Positions 44,984 to 55,158 of a stretch of 64,000 nucleotides of DNA are shown here, piece after piece (the stretch's first letter is position 1; the number at the start of each line of letters is the position of its first letter). The notes beneath the pieces were generated by a model. That model worked only from the letters and a program-made list of their open reading frames with translations. It ran no database searches and was not told where the DNA came from. The DNA lies in contig NZ_QGHA01000010.1 in NCBI RefSeq assembly GCF_003148845.1, positions 1 to 64,000 on the forward strand. The letters are read 5' to 3'. Source of the DNA: Mucilaginibacter oryzae (GTDB taxonomy: Bacteria > Bacteroidota > Bacteroidia > Sphingobacteriales > Sphingobacteriaceae). Position numbers and translations under genes: made by a program.

Positions 44984-47539
44984 TTACAGATTCAGGTTAT
45001 TTCCTCCCTCGGCAATATTCCCTCCCCTGCCCTTCGCATCAAAAGAGCGGAACTTAATAACACCGCCGTTGTAATTAACAGGCCCGGTATAAACCTTACT
45101 TCCGGCATCCGGATCTTTGCCGTTGGTGGTATAACGGATAGTTAAGCCCGGAAACTCTACGTTGCTCAGGTATTTGCCATCCTGCTGGCTGATACCCGGT
45201 TTGGGTACGCGGTAATCATAACCGCCATTATAATAACTTAAACGGGGCAGCTCGCGTTTACCTAAAACATTGAGAAAATTAGCCCAGGCGGCATCATATA
45301 ACTGTTTGCTTTTTATCGGATCCTTTTCCGTTGCCCAGGCAGGGTCGGGTGCCCATGCCCTTTCGGCCAGGCCCAGTAAACGGGGGAAGATCATGTATTC
45401 CATCCGTTCTGGGCTTTTTACCGTTTCGGTCCATAGTGCCCCCTGCAGGCCGACTATATTGCTTTTGCCATAGTCGGTAAGGCGTTGTTTACCAATAAAA
45501 ATGTTGCGGTTTATAGGGTTGCCCTGTTTATCCACATCGGCATTTTTAAAATAATCGTATGGTATAAAAGAGTAAAATTTATCAATCCCCAAAAATGCAC
45601 CCCAATAATAACCAGGCTCATCGAATGATTTGTAGTTAGCCATATCAAAGTATAGGTTGGTAACACAGGTTAACACTACTTTATAACCGGCATTGGCTAA
45701 ACGGTATGCCAGGTCTTCCTGTCCGCCACCCAAAACGTTATTCCAAACATCAACCTGTAAATGCTCTTTCGTAAAATCCGGATTGGGGACGTAAGCAGGC
45801 TGGCCATCAAGGGTAGTTTTGCGCAGGGCCATCTCTTCCCAGCCCGAAAGCAGGATCCCTTTTTTCTTCAGTATATCGTTAACACGGCCGTAAAAATAAT
45901 ACCACAAATCGTTGGTGCTTTGTATTTCGGGGTGACCGGCCTTCAAAGCCAGGTAGGCAGGCGATTTTTCCCAAACGTTGGCGGGAACCTCATCACCACC
46001 GAAATGAATGGTTGGCAATGGTGCGCCTGCTTCTTTATAGGTTCCGATCAGATCGTTAACTACGATTTCGATAAAATTATAGGTTGAAGGCAGCGATACG
46101 TCAATCACGTTATCATTCCAGTATTGTACCGAGCGGTAATCTGATTTATCGTTCAAATCATACAGCAAATTTTTTTCTGCTTCATTTTTTCTACCTTCGG
46201 CCATTAAACGATCGTAACGGGCATTCATCGCTTTGATAGAGGCGCGGGCATGGCCTGGGGTTTCAATCTCGGGCACTACGGTAATATGGCGGTCATTAGC
46301 ATATTTCAAAATTTCGATATACTCGGCTTTGGTATAATAACCGCTGCCTGCAGCATTGATAATATCTGGTCCGGAGCCATGAGAGGGCGGCAAATAATGT
46401 TTGCTGTCCAGCGTATGGCCGCGCTTCGCGCCTACCGAAGTAAGCTCAGGCAGGGAGGGTATCTCTATTCTCCAACCTTCATCATCTGTTAAATGCAGGT
46501 GCAGTACATTTAATTTATACAGGCTCATGGCCTCCAGTAATTTTAAAACCTCTTTTTTAGGTTGGAAATTACGCGCTACGTCCAGCATTACCGCGCGATG
46601 CGCAAAACGCGGCGCATCGGCAATTTCAACACAAGGGATTTGTACATTAGCGGGTGCCTTTGCCCAGGCACTTGCAGGCACCATGCTTTTAAACGATTGA
46701 ATGCCGTAAAACATTCCGGTATTGGTAGAAGCACGGATCACTACATCAGCAGGTTTCACACTTATTTCGTAAGCTTCATCGCCTAAACCGGCTTTATACT
46801 GAAGCGAAATCGCTTTATCCGAATACCGGTCAGAACCTTTTTTGCCCAAAATTGTGAGAACGAAATTATTTAAAAGTGATGCTTCTTTATTAAAGCGTTG
46901 ATCTGTAGCTAAAACATGAATGTTTGAAGCGAAAGTAAAATTCCCGGTGCCTATAATATAGCTCGCAGGTGTAGGGAAAACTTTTATCAGTTGATTGGCC
47001 GGGATATCGGCTACGGTTTTATTCCTGTCGTAAATTATTTCGGGGGTGATGAGGCCTTGGTATGTAGGTTTAAATGGCGTAATGTCGTACGCCCCGAACG
47101 AATAACCTTTTTCGGGCTGTGCATCCCAAACTAAATAGGGCCCCTCGGGTGCATCAGAAATATTCACCACCGGGTCATCACATACAAATTCTATGCGGGC
47201 GCTTGCGCCGGGTTTCAGATCTTTAAAACCAGGGGTTGGCGTGATGCTGTACAAATCGCCGTTCACCTGCTCAATAACCGCATTATTGCTCACCGCGTTT
47301 TTGGTAAAGCCCCGGCCCGAGTTAAAATAGATTTTCCACCCCCCGGCGGGTAAAACTTCATGACTTTTATTGGTTATAACCAGGGCTGTTAAAGCCTGGT
47401 TTTTATTCTGATAGTTATTATCAACCACCTGCCAGTTGATGAACAGATCGGCAATATCAGGTTTTTTATCGTCAGTAAATTTAAAACCGCTGCATACAAA
47501 AACAGCGGCGATTAACATCATCGTAAAAAGTTTGTTCAT
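44984..47539 (-). CDS. Family 20 beta-N-acetylhexosaminidase
   Basis: 851 residues, exported (MNKLFTMMLIAAVFVCSGFK; C16 may be a lipobox cysteine). Domains: CHB_HEX-like binding domain 30-160, GH20b 170-300, catalytic barrel 310-750 and a C-terminal FN3/CHB_HEX_C (from SNVEFPGLTIRYTTNGKDPD). Catalytic pair D516-E517 in HFGGDEVP, with HLHLTDDEGWRIEI and VVPEIETPGHARA also present. Releases terminal GlcNAc/GalNAc from chitin oligomers or glycans, feeding NagB and AnmK-linked pathways. Single gene. Confidence 0.95.
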   Translation of the reverse strand: MNKLFTMMLIAAVFVCSGFKFTDDKKPDIADLFINWQVVDNNYQNKNQALTALVITNKSHEVLPAGGWKIYFNSGRGFTKNAVSNNAVIEQVNGDLYSITPTPGFKDLKPGASARIEFVCDDPVVNISDAPEGPYLVWDAQPEKGYSFGAYDITPFKPTYQGLITPEIIYDRNKTVADIPANQLIKVFPTPASYIIGTGNFTFASNIHVLATDQRFNKEASLLNNFVLTILGKKGSDRYSDKAISLQYKAGLGDEAYEISVKPADVVIRASTNTGMFYGIQSFKSMVPASAWAKAPANVQIPCVEIADAPRFAHRAVMLDVARNFQPKKEVLKLLEAMSLYKLNVLHLHLTDDEGWRIEIPSLPELTSVGAKRGHTLDSKHYLPPSHGSGPDIINAAGSGYYTKAEYIEILKYANDRHITVVPEIETPGHARASIKAMNARYDRLMAEGRKNEAEKNLLYDLNDKSDYRSVQYWNDNVIDVSLPSTYNFIEIVVNDLIGTYKEAGAPLPTIHFGGDEVPANVWEKSPAYLALKAGHPEIQSTNDLWYYFYGRVNDILKKKGILLSGWEEMALRKTTLDGQPAYVPNPDFTKEHLQVDVWNNVLGGGQEDLAYRLANAGYKVVLTCVTNLYFDMANYKSFDEPGYYWGAFLGIDKFYSFIPYDYFKNADVDKQGNPINRNIFIGKQRLTDYGKSNIVGLQGALWTETVKSPERMEYMIFPRLLGLAERAWAPDPAWATEKDPIKSKQLYDAAWANFLNVLGKRELPRLSYYNGGYDYRVPKPGISQQDGKYLSNVEFPGLTIRYTTNGKDPDAGSKVYTGPVNYNGGVIKFRSFDAKGRGGNIAEGGNNLNL

Positions 47540-47629
47540 AATTGATTACTGTGCCTGGAGATAGCAGACAGGTAAATATAATTACTTTTTAAATTATTTT
47601 AATAAGTAATTAGTGAAGTAAGGTGAAGT

Positions 47630-47758
47630 CGAAAGTTAGAAGTTCTAAGTCAGAAGTCGAAAGTCAGAAGTTTAAAGTTCCTGGGAATTTTCGACTCCTG
47701 ACTTAGAACTTCTGACTTAGAACTTAGAACTTACAACTTTCGACTTCTGACTTAGAAC
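47630..47758. repeat. AGTCAGAAGT palindromic repeat cluster
   Basis: Left side GAAGTCGAAAGTTAGAAG, CTAAGTCAGAAGTCGAAAG; right side GACTTAGAACTTCTGAC, AACTTTCGACTTCTGAC. The right edge reaches the stop codon of the BtuF-like gene. Confidence 0.85.
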
Positions 47759-48685
47759 TTACAAAGAAAATTTGATCCAGCCCTCACCCTCGTAACCGAA
47801 TATGAATTGTTTAGGGCGGATGATTTCGGCCAGGATCTCAACCGAATCTACAATCCGCGGACCGGGACGGTTAAAATAATGGTTACCATCGGCAATATAA
47901 AAACGATCATTTTTTACCGCCTTCAGCGATGCGAAACCAGGACGATCCAAAATCAGGTTAATTTCGCGCATGGTACGTTCAATACCGAAACCGCAGGGCA
48001 TTAATATGATAATATCGGGGTCTTGCTGTAAAATATCCTCCCATTCAACATAAGGAGAGTGCTTGCCCTGCTGTGCCAAAACGGGGGTACCGCCTGCAAT
48101 ATCCACCAAACCGGGCACCCAGTTACCGGAAATCATCAGCGGATCGAGCCATTCAATACAGGCCACGGTGGGCTTGCTATCCATAAACTTAAGCTTATGT
48201 TTAATGATATCTATGCGCTCCTGTAGCTCCTCCAGTAAATCGACTCCGGCCTGCGGTACGTTCAGAGCATTGGCAACATCGGCTATATCTTTAAAAATAT
48301 CGTCAATACTGTTTGGCTGTAAAGAGAAGATGCGGGCATTCTTGTGTAAATAATTTTCAAGTGCTGCTTCCACGTCTTTCAGTGATACGGCACAAACTTC
48401 GCACTGGGCCTGTGTTATTACCACATCCGGGGTAAGCGCCCTGATCTGTTCGCGGTTTGCGGTATAAACCGAAAGCGCGTCGGCCAGGATTTCCTTCACC
48501 CTTACATCTATTTCGCCACTGCTTAAACCATCGGCTAAATTCGCTTCGGTACATACCGGCAATTGTTTTACCGATTCCGGGAAATCGCATTCATGCGAAC
48601 GCCCTACCAGATTTTGTTCCAATCCTAACGCACAAATGATCTCGGTAGCGGCCGGTAATAACGAAACTATTTTTTCTGCTGGCAT
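47759..48685 (-). CDS. BtuF-like cobalamin/iron-complex binding protein (no signal peptide)
   Basis: 308 residues of the periplasmic-binding fold type III. IVSLLPAATEIICALGLEQN and SHECDFPESVKQLPVCTEAN are close to orphan cobalamin-binding proteins. It has no signal peptide at its N-terminus (MPAEKIVSLLPAAT), and no permease or ATPase gene is near. It could be a cytoplasmic corrinoid-binding protein or the start may be mis-set, but no leader is readable upstream. Flanked on both sides by different palindromic repeats. Confidence 0.85.
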   Translation of the reverse strand: MPAEKIVSLLPAATEIICALGLEQNLVGRSHECDFPESVKQLPVCTEANLADGLSSGEIDVRVKEILADALSVYTANREQIRALTPDVVITQAQCEVCAVSLKDVEAALENYLHKNARIFSLQPNSIDDIFKDIADVANALNVPQAGVDLLEELQERIDIIKHKLKFMDSKPTVACIEWLDPLMISGNWVPGLVDIAGGTPVLAQQGKHSPYVEWEDILQQDPDIIILMPCGFGIERTMREINLILDRPGFASLKAVKNDRFYIADGNHYFNRPGPRIVDSVEILAEIIRPKQFIFGYEGEGWIKFSL

Positions 48686-48722
48686 GTTAACAAATTAAAA
48701 GATTGCAAATGTAAGAATTATA

Positions 48723-48870
48723 GAGGTGCAAATTTCAGATGTGCAGATGTGCAAATTTGAGATGTACAGATTTGAAGGTGATAGCATTCAATGAACGGTT
48801 ATTACGCTCTAAATACATCCATTTTCGTACCCCTACATCCGCGCACCTGAAAATTTGCACATCTGCACAT
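48723..48870. repeat. GTGCAAATTT palindromic repeat
   Basis: Left: GGTGCAAATTTCAGATGTGC, AGATGTGCAAATTTGAGATG. Right: CACCTGAAAATTTGCACATC, TGCACATT. The right arm provides the TTTG of the lysE promoter. Confidence 0.8.
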
Positions 48871-48886
48871 TAACAACCTATCTTTA
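48854..48886 (+). promoter_or_regulatory. Promoter of the LysE-family gene
   Basis: TTTG (48854-48857), 21-bp spacer, TATCTTTA (48879-48886). The ATG at 48892 is where the transcript would start, so the mRNA may be leaderless. Confidence 0.6.
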
Positions 48887-48891
48887 CGGCG

Positions 48892-49512
48892 ATGATATTT
48901 TTAACATTCTTCATCGGGCTTGTAGCTAATTTTATCGGCTATATACCACCCGGCAACATCAACCTAACTTTAGCTCAGATCACTATAAACCGTGGCTTAA
49001 AAGAGGCGGTACGTTTTATAACCGCGTTTTCGGCAGTCGAATTTTTCTTCACTTATTTCATCATGCACGCTGCAAGGTGGCTTTCGGGGCAACTGAGCCT
49101 TACTACTATTATAGATTGGGTTATGGTAGTACTGTTTGGCGTTATGGGCTATGTTACCTGGATTCATCGCAATAAGCCACCCAAAACAACCTATTCAGAA
49201 CATGCCAGCATCAAATACGGCATATTGCTTGGCTTTTTAAACCCGATGCAAATCCCTTTCTGGATGGTAACGGGCACCTACCTCATTACCCACGAATGGA
49301 TTTTGGACGGCCGCGTAGCCCTGGTAATTTTCAGCCTCGGATCGGCCTGCGGCTCATTTTTGTGCCTTTTTCTTTATGCCAAATTCGCCAGGTACATACA
49401 ACAAAAATTTGCGCTCAGTACCAAGCTTATCAATACCAGTATAGCAGTGCTGTTTTTCGGCTTCGCGATTTATCACATCGTAAAGCAGGCATATCTCACT
49501 TTTTCTAAATAA
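48892..49512 (+). CDS. LysE-family exporter
   Basis: 206 residues with six predicted helices. Starts MIFLTFFIGLVANFIGYIPP; the GNINLTLAQITINRGLKEAV stretch is the LysE/RhtB entry motif with its conserved small-residue and basic pattern. Exports amino acids or similar solutes from the cytoplasm; substrate unknown. Single gene convergent with ribF. Confidence 0.9.
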   Translation: MIFLTFFIGLVANFIGYIPPGNINLTLAQITINRGLKEAVRFITAFSAVEFFFTYFIMHAARWLSGQLSLTTIIDWVMVVLFGVMGYVTWIHRNKPPKTTYSEHASIKYGILLGFLNPMQIPFWMVTGTYLITHEWILDGRVALVIFSLGSACGSFLCLFLYAKFARYIQQKFALSTKLINTSIAVLFFGFAIYHIVKQAYLTFSK

Positions 49513-49573
49513 AGGGAGAGATCTATTTCGGGCGTATCACCTGTACGCATGGTATTCCGGATGTTTGTAAATC

Positions 49574-50500
49574 CTAAAAATCAAGGTTGAGGACATCCAC
49601 CTTATCCTGCGCCAGCTGCGCCTTCAACTCATCAAGCGAGGCAAATTTCACATCGCCGCGAATGTAGTGATGAAACTCCATGCGGATAGCCTGGTTATAG
49701 ATTTCTTCGCTGAAGTCAAAAATATTTACCTCGATATTTCGGGTGAGGCCGTTAACCGTTGGGCGGCTGCCTATATAAGCCATTCCCTTGTACTTTTTCC
49801 CGGCAACATTAACCTTCACGGCAAAAATACCATCGGATGGAATCAATTTATATTTTTCTTCAACTACGATATTTGCCGTAGGATAGCCTATTTGCCTGCC
49901 AATCTGGTCGCCGCGCACTACTTTACCCGTAATAAAAAACGGGTAACCAAGGCAGGTATTAGCCAAGTCGATATCGCCGTTAAGCAGCGCGTTGCGGATG
50001 CGTGTTGAGCTGATGGCCACTTCGTTAATATCCTGCTCGGGAATCTCTACCACATCGAAATCGTAAACGGGACCAAGGCGCTGCAAATCTTCCAAACCAC
50101 CCTGCCGGTCTTTACCAAAACGGTGATCGTAGCCTATCACAATTTTTTTTGTACCTATTTTATTCACCAGCACATCTTTGATGTAGCCTTCGGCTGTCTG
50201 GTTAGAAAAATCGCGTGAGAAGGGGGTAATGATCAGGTGGTTAACGCCAAGGCGCTCCATCAGTTCGGCCTTTTCATCAATAGTGGTGATCAGCTTAATA
50301 CTTTCATCTTCCGGGTGCAGAATCATGCGCGGGTGAGGAAAAAAGGTAAGGATCACCGTTTCGCCGCCAATGCTGTCTGCCAGTTCTTTAATTCCGGCAA
50401 TGATTTTCTGGTGCCCTATGTGTACCCCGTCAAAGGTACCAATGGTAACCACCGCATTATTTACCGCAGTAAATTCGTTTATATTATTGTAAACCCTCAT
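49574..50500 (-). CDS. ribF: Bifunctional riboflavin kinase / FAD synthetase
   Basis: 308 residues from ATG 50500 (MRVYNNINEFTAVNNAVVTI). FAD synthetase domain with GTFDGVHIGHQKIIAGI and YDHRFGKDRQGG, SSTRIRNALLNGDID, then the riboflavin kinase domain GKVVRGDQIGRQIGYPTANI. Makes FMN and FAD. Placed after truB as in related genomes. Confidence 0.95.
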   Translation of the reverse strand: MRVYNNINEFTAVNNAVVTIGTFDGVHIGHQKIIAGIKELADSIGGETVILTFFPHPRMILHPEDESIKLITTIDEKAELMERLGVNHLIITPFSRDFSNQTAEGYIKDVLVNKIGTKKIVIGYDHRFGKDRQGGLEDLQRLGPVYDFDVVEIPEQDINEVAISSTRIRNALLNGDIDLANTCLGYPFFITGKVVRGDQIGRQIGYPTANIVVEEKYKLIPSDGIFAVKVNVAGKKYKGMAYIGSRPTVNGLTRNIEVNIFDFSEEIYNQAIRMEFHHYIRGDVKFASLDELKAQLAQDKVDVLNLDF

Positions 50501-50571
50501 TATCTGAGTAAAACACAAAATTAATTTTTAGTCGACAGGATTAACAACCGGAGTGTTTACGCTTTGTCAAT

Positions 50572-51297
50572 TTACTTAACAGCGGTTTGCGCATCCGGTG
50601 CTTTTAGTGCCCTGATGGTATTTACGAGTTCCATCACCTCCCAGGCATCCTCAATTTTGAAGTTGCCACTGCGCGTACGCCTCAATTTCGACAGGTAAGC
50701 CCCGTTGTTTAAAGCCGCGCCAAAATCATTCACCAACGACCGGATATAGGTGCCCTTGCTGCATACCACCCTGAAATCAATTTCGGGCAAATCAATACGG
50801 GTAAGCTCAAATTCGGTTATGGTTACATTACGCAGTTTAAGCTCAACGTCTTCGCCGCGGCGCGCCTTTTCGTAAAGCCGCTCGCCGTCAACTTTAATAG
50901 CCGAATGGGCGGGCGGGTATTGCTGTATATCGCCGGTAAATTGCCTGCAATTATTACGAAGCATATCTTCGGTAAGTTGGCTGATATCAAAACTTGTATC
51001 GGGTTCTGTTTCCATATCATATGATGGCGTGGTTGCACCCATCACCATGGTACCCGTATACTCCTTTTCTTCGGCCTGAAAGGTATCTATCTGCCTGGTC
51101 ATTTTGCCGGTACAGATAATTAGCAATCCGGTAGCCAGCGGATCGAGCGTGCCGGCATGGCCAACCTTGAGTTTAAGCGGCTTAAACGAGTTGCGAAGTT
51201 TGCCTACCACATCAAAGCTGGTCCATTGATAGGGTTTATTAACCAGCAGCAACCGGCCTTCGGCAAATTCATCTATTGTAGTGTATGTGTTCTTCAA
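50572..51297 (-). CDS. truB: tRNA pseudouridine-55 synthase
   Basis: 241 residues; modifies U55 of the T loop. Motif GHAGTLDPLATGLLIICTGK holds the catalytic aspartate; YEKARRGEDVELKLR and VCSKGTYIRSLVNDFG are typical. No C-terminal PUA domain, as in Bacteroidota. In the usual order uppP would precede it directly, but a 4-kb module lies between. Confidence 0.95.
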   Translation of the reverse strand: MKNTYTTIDEFAEGRLLLVNKPYQWTSFDVVGKLRNSFKPLKLKVGHAGTLDPLATGLLIICTGKMTRQIDTFQAEEKEYTGTMVMGATTPSYDMETEPDTSFDISQLTEDMLRNNCRQFTGDIQQYPPAHSAIKVDGERLYEKARRGEDVELKLRNVTITEFELTRIDLPEIDFRVVCSKGTYIRSLVNDFGAALNNGAYLSKLRRTRSGNFKIEDAWEVMELVNTIRALKAPDAQTAVK

Positions 51298-51457
51298 ATC
51301 CTGTTAAATCCGTCCGGCTCTTTTTGCCGGATTTTCACAAAGGTACAATTTCCGCGGTGATTTAACTCAGGCACAGTAAATGGTTAGGCGAATAGATCGG
51401 TCGTTATCAGGTTATAAAATTGAGGTCATCAAGCTATAGTTAGTCAAACGTAATGCA

Positions 51458-54175
51458 TCAGAACCTGTAATAGAATTTAGCCATAAGATATCCTGGCAGC
51501 AACTTATACTGTTGCATACTGTAACTTAAGGGAGATACGCTTTGAAAGCTCAATGAACGCTGATCGAATATATTTTTTGCTGAAAGATCAAATATGATCT
51601 TATCTTTCTTTAAAATGTATCGGGCACTCGCATCTGCAAAAAACAATCCTCTGTACCCCTCGGTACCGGGGAATATATAATGCTCTCCATCAATTTCAAA
51701 ATTCAATTTTTCGTTACACTTCAAATATAATTTGGCCCGGTTTTCAAAATAACGGTTAGTGTATGTAGCCTGCCTGGCTTCTGATCGTACCTCAAGTCTA
51801 TTAAATTTAACTATCGAACTTATTGATAGATTTAAGATGCCATCCCAGGCAGATTTATAGCCCAACTCGAGGGTAATATTGTTAATTACAGATCGTGTCA
51901 AAACATCCGATGTTTGATCAGATGTTTTGGTATGAATAAAATTAGCATCAATAAATATATTTCCGCTTAGTTTGTCCCAGTATTTTTCGATTCGCGATGA
52001 GGCAAAAACTAACCCGTTATTCAATTTAGCATATGGCACCTGTGTAACTATTTCATATAAACTATTGATGTTTAAATTACTTAGATAGTAAGACGCATTG
52101 GTACCGTAACTAATAGCTCCGTTATAAAGAAGCATGGCATTAACGTAATCAGCATAATTATAACTCAAAGTAAAATTATGATCGCTTATTTTTTTAAAAA
52201 CCGCAGTGCCTCCCTGAAGTGTGCGATAATCGGCAATCCAATATGAAGGTAAGAGATCTGAAATTTGCGGGAGCCTGTTAGCAAATCTGTATTGAAAAGC
52301 TACACCTCCCTTGTTTCCCGTTTTATAATTGAAAGTTGTACGGCTTTGAATATTGCTATAGGATGTATTAATAACGGAGTTGGCTGTAGTAGTGGTTGTA
52401 TCAATTTTTAAACTTTCGTAAGCAACTGTAGTGTTATTTGCAATGCTGATTCTGGTATTTAAAATATAGCTATATAAAAAATCAATATATTCCTTTCGGT
52501 TTTTTACATTGTAAGCTTTATTAAAGTTGGCTAAATTAAATGCATTAAAGTTTTGCAAGCTGTCAATACCGTATATAAAATCGGTAAAATGATTGCTGAT
52601 TTCACTATACCCTATATTTAGATGAAAATTATCAGCATTTCTTTTACCAAGCAATCTTAAAACACCATGATATTGCCTGGTTGGCATACCAGAGTTTTGA
52701 ATGGCACCGTTTGATGCACTTGATTTTACGTTGTTAAAGGTATCTAACGCAAAAGCCTGGCTTAGATACAGCCGCTGAGGGTTATTATTATAATAGTATA
52801 AAAACTCAGCATCTAATGCCAGGCTATTGTTTAGCCGCTTTGTAAATTGCAGCCGTTGATTTGTTAATTGTGTTAGCTTATTGAGGGTTTCTCTGATATT
52901 TATATCCTGCAAACTGATATTGGCGCCATAATTAACGGCATTCCGTTCGTACTTACCTTCATATACCAATTGAGCATTTTTATCTGGCTTATAAGTACTC
53001 TCTATATTGTAACTTTGGTAAAGGCGTTTTTTATTCAGGTTGTTGCTGGTAGCATATCTTACATTACCATTGCTTGTAATATTGATAACATCTGTTAAAA
53101 TAGCCTGCGTGTTGTTATCGCCAACAATATATAGCGATGGCTTGATTTGCCATTGGGCCCCCGGTTTAATTGCCATATTTAGCGAAGCGGCTCTTGCTTT
53201 GTTAAAATTATTACGCTGCAAGTCAATGCCAGGGTAATAATATTCTTTTACACTTGTTATATCCGGAAAAGTAGGGGGATAAAGCTGACTGCCCGAATTA
53301 CTTGAACGCTGATATTCCGGATGATCCTGCCCTATTATGGAGAATGGGTCCTCGCCTGTATTATTCATCGACCCAAGCAGTATAGCCTTAAACTTAGGTG
53401 AAATACCGAGCAGGTTTAACTTGCTGTCATATCTATTATCCGGAATGCCGCCACCTAAATTGATATTACCTTCTGTAACTATTCTGTTTCTGTTTTTTAA
53501 TTTCAGATTCAACACCTGCATATCGCCCGGTGTAATGCCCGCCAGCACGGAATTGTTATTAAACTTATCAATAACTTCGATTTTATTAATTACACCCGCC
53601 GAAAGGTTTTTGGTAAGCATTTTATAATTATCGTCAAAAAGATCTTCCCCTTCTACCATAACCTTATCAATTGGCCTGCTGTTAAATTTGATATTCCCGT
53701 TATCATCAACAGTCATGCCTGGCAGTTTTTTAATTATATCCTCAACAGTGGTTTCGTTATTATTACTATAAGCATCCAACAAAAACGAAGTTGTATCACC
53801 TTTTTGTACAACTTTTCTGTTAGCTCTTACACTTACTTCCTTTAAAGCTGTACTCGCAGCCTTTAAAACCACATTAAATTGTGCAGGCTGATTGTATTGT
53901 ATACTTATTGTTCGAGTATCAAACCCCAACGAATTAACCTCTATTGTAACTTCCGACCAGCTTTTATTGTAAGCAAAAGTAAAATCACCGTTATTATCCG
54001 GCAACTGATAGCTTGACTGGACTTTTCCCTCATTACTATATTTAATTATAATACTGCCAAAAGTAACCGGCTTTCCAAGGCTATCTGTTAAGTGCCCTTT
54101 AAACGTTTTAAATTGCGAAAATGCTTTACTACCAAAACATAAACTAAAAAACAAACATAAAGTTAGCAAGCGCAT
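51458..54175 (-). CDS. TonB-dependent-receptor-like outer membrane barrel protein
   Basis: About 905 residues from MRLLTLCLFFSLCFGSKAFS. Mature N-terminus is a CarboxypepD_reg-like domain (GHLTDSLGKPVTFGSIIIKY to about 105), then a plug (NNNETTVEDIIKKLPGMTVD, NLSAGVINKIEVIDKFNNNS) and a long barrel of the OMP_b-brl_3 type that ends LLPGYLMAKFYYRF. It is paired with the GLPGLI gene 34-43 bp upstream; this pair is common in Bacteroidota. Visibly more AT-rich than the neighbouring truB and uppP genes. Substrate unknown. Confidence 0.88.
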   Translation of the reverse strand: MRLLTLCLFFSLCFGSKAFSQFKTFKGHLTDSLGKPVTFGSIIIKYSNEGKVQSSYQLPDNNGDFTFAYNKSWSEVTIEVNSLGFDTRTISIQYNQPAQFNVVLKAASTALKEVSVRANRKVVQKGDTTSFLLDAYSNNNETTVEDIIKKLPGMTVDDNGNIKFNSRPIDKVMVEGEDLFDDNYKMLTKNLSAGVINKIEVIDKFNNNSVLAGITPGDMQVLNLKLKNRNRIVTEGNINLGGGIPDNRYDSKLNLLGISPKFKAILLGSMNNTGEDPFSIIGQDHPEYQRSSNSGSQLYPPTFPDITSVKEYYYPGIDLQRNNFNKARAASLNMAIKPGAQWQIKPSLYIVGDNNTQAILTDVINITSNGNVRYATSNNLNKKRLYQSYNIESTYKPDKNAQLVYEGKYERNAVNYGANISLQDINIRETLNKLTQLTNQRLQFTKRLNNSLALDAEFLYYYNNNPQRLYLSQAFALDTFNNVKSSASNGAIQNSGMPTRQYHGVLRLLGKRNADNFHLNIGYSEISNHFTDFIYGIDSLQNFNAFNLANFNKAYNVKNRKEYIDFLYSYILNTRISIANNTTVAYESLKIDTTTTTANSVINTSYSNIQSRTTFNYKTGNKGGVAFQYRFANRLPQISDLLPSYWIADYRTLQGGTAVFKKISDHNFTLSYNYADYVNAMLLYNGAISYGTNASYYLSNLNINSLYEIVTQVPYAKLNNGLVFASSRIEKYWDKLSGNIFIDANFIHTKTSDQTSDVLTRSVINNITLELGYKSAWDGILNLSISSIVKFNRLEVRSEARQATYTNRYFENRAKLYLKCNEKLNFEIDGEHYIFPGTEGYRGLFFADASARYILKKDKIIFDLSAKNIFDQRSLSFQSVSPLSYSMQQYKLLPGYLMAKFYYRF

Positions 54176-54217
54176 TGGCGGCAACAGATGTAGGTAAACC
54201 TATTAACAACTTTAATT

Positions 54218-55099
54218 TTAACGGGCGTCTTTAAATTCCATATTAACCAACTTTATAACCTGTATAAATTGCTTGGTGTTTTGTGTTTGCGAACTTGATG
54301 CTCTCAACATTTTTCCAATTTCATCGTTTCGTTTCTGTTGTGCGGCTATAAATTCTTTCTGCGTTACAACCTTACCTTCGGGTTGTGGTTTTTTAATTGT
54401 CACCTCATCAGCCGATGGTATATTTAATGCTGTTAGTTGTATAACAATTTCCTTAGTATCATCATAAGCCTCCAAAATTAATCCAGGCAAACCACTAAGT
54501 TTCCACGGGCCTGCAGGTACCGGGATTTTTTTAGCATACCATGCGGTATAGTTACGCCCTCTAAACTGTCCGATTGCTTTATTTACAGCAAAACCAGATA
54601 TCGTTTTTTCTTCGGGTTCCAATTTCCATTGAATAGAAGGTAGCGTATCATTCACTACCACGGCAATATTGTAAGCAGATTGCCTTACCGAATAAAATTC
54701 AGGACTATTGTAAACGTGATACGAAGTATTTAAAACTGCCGGAGAGTTTATTGGTACTGCCGCCGCATGCTTATAGGCATCCATTAAGTCTTCTTTTCCG
54801 GCAATGGCTTTTTTACTAAGTTCGGTTGTATCTTTTTTAAGCGAGATAAATTTGGGGTCCTTCATCTGCGCGGTTGGCAATGTTTCAATATTTAATGATG
54901 CCTGTTTGCCAAAGTATAAACTATGCATTTGGATATAGTATTTTTTTGCGGTGTCTTTATCTGATACGGGCACATATGCAACTTTAATTTGATAATCCAG
55001 GCGGCCAAGGGCTTTGTCATCGCTTTGAGCTCCGGCATGAACAGCGACTGATAGAAATAAAACGACTAAAGTGAACTTAACAAGATTTAAAAATTTCAT
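54218..55099 (-). CDS. GLPGLI family protein
   Basis: 293 residues, signal peptide ending VHAGAQ. The family motif is exact: WKLSGLPGLILEAYD. Before it, KAIGQFRGRNYTAWYAKKIP is the usual companion stretch. Secreted or periplasmic beta-rich protein of unknown function, nearly always near an outer-membrane barrel gene, as here (51458). Third gene from the small secreted protein on the same strand; AT-rich like its neighbours. Confidence 0.93.
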   Translation of the reverse strand: MKFLNLVKFTLVVLFLSVAVHAGAQSDDKALGRLDYQIKVAYVPVSDKDTAKKYYIQMHSLYFGKQASLNIETLPTAQMKDPKFISLKKDTTELSKKAIAGKEDLMDAYKHAAAVPINSPAVLNTSYHVYNSPEFYSVRQSAYNIAVVVNDTLPSIQWKLEPEEKTISGFAVNKAIGQFRGRNYTAWYAKKIPVPAGPWKLSGLPGLILEAYDDTKEIVIQLTALNIPSADEVTIKKPQPEGKVVTQKEFIAAQQKRNDEIGKMLRASSSQTQNTKQFIQVIKLVNMEFKDAR

Positions 55100-55158
55100 A
55101 GGGGAAAAATTTGAAAAAAAACAGGTACACGTTTGTTTTTAAACTTAGTGAATAAAAT

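Noticed and set aside
44984-47539. Polysaccharide utilisation locus around the hexosaminidase and TonB receptor
   Set aside because: No SusD-like gene, the receptor lacks SusC features, and the genes are convergent with a terminator between them.
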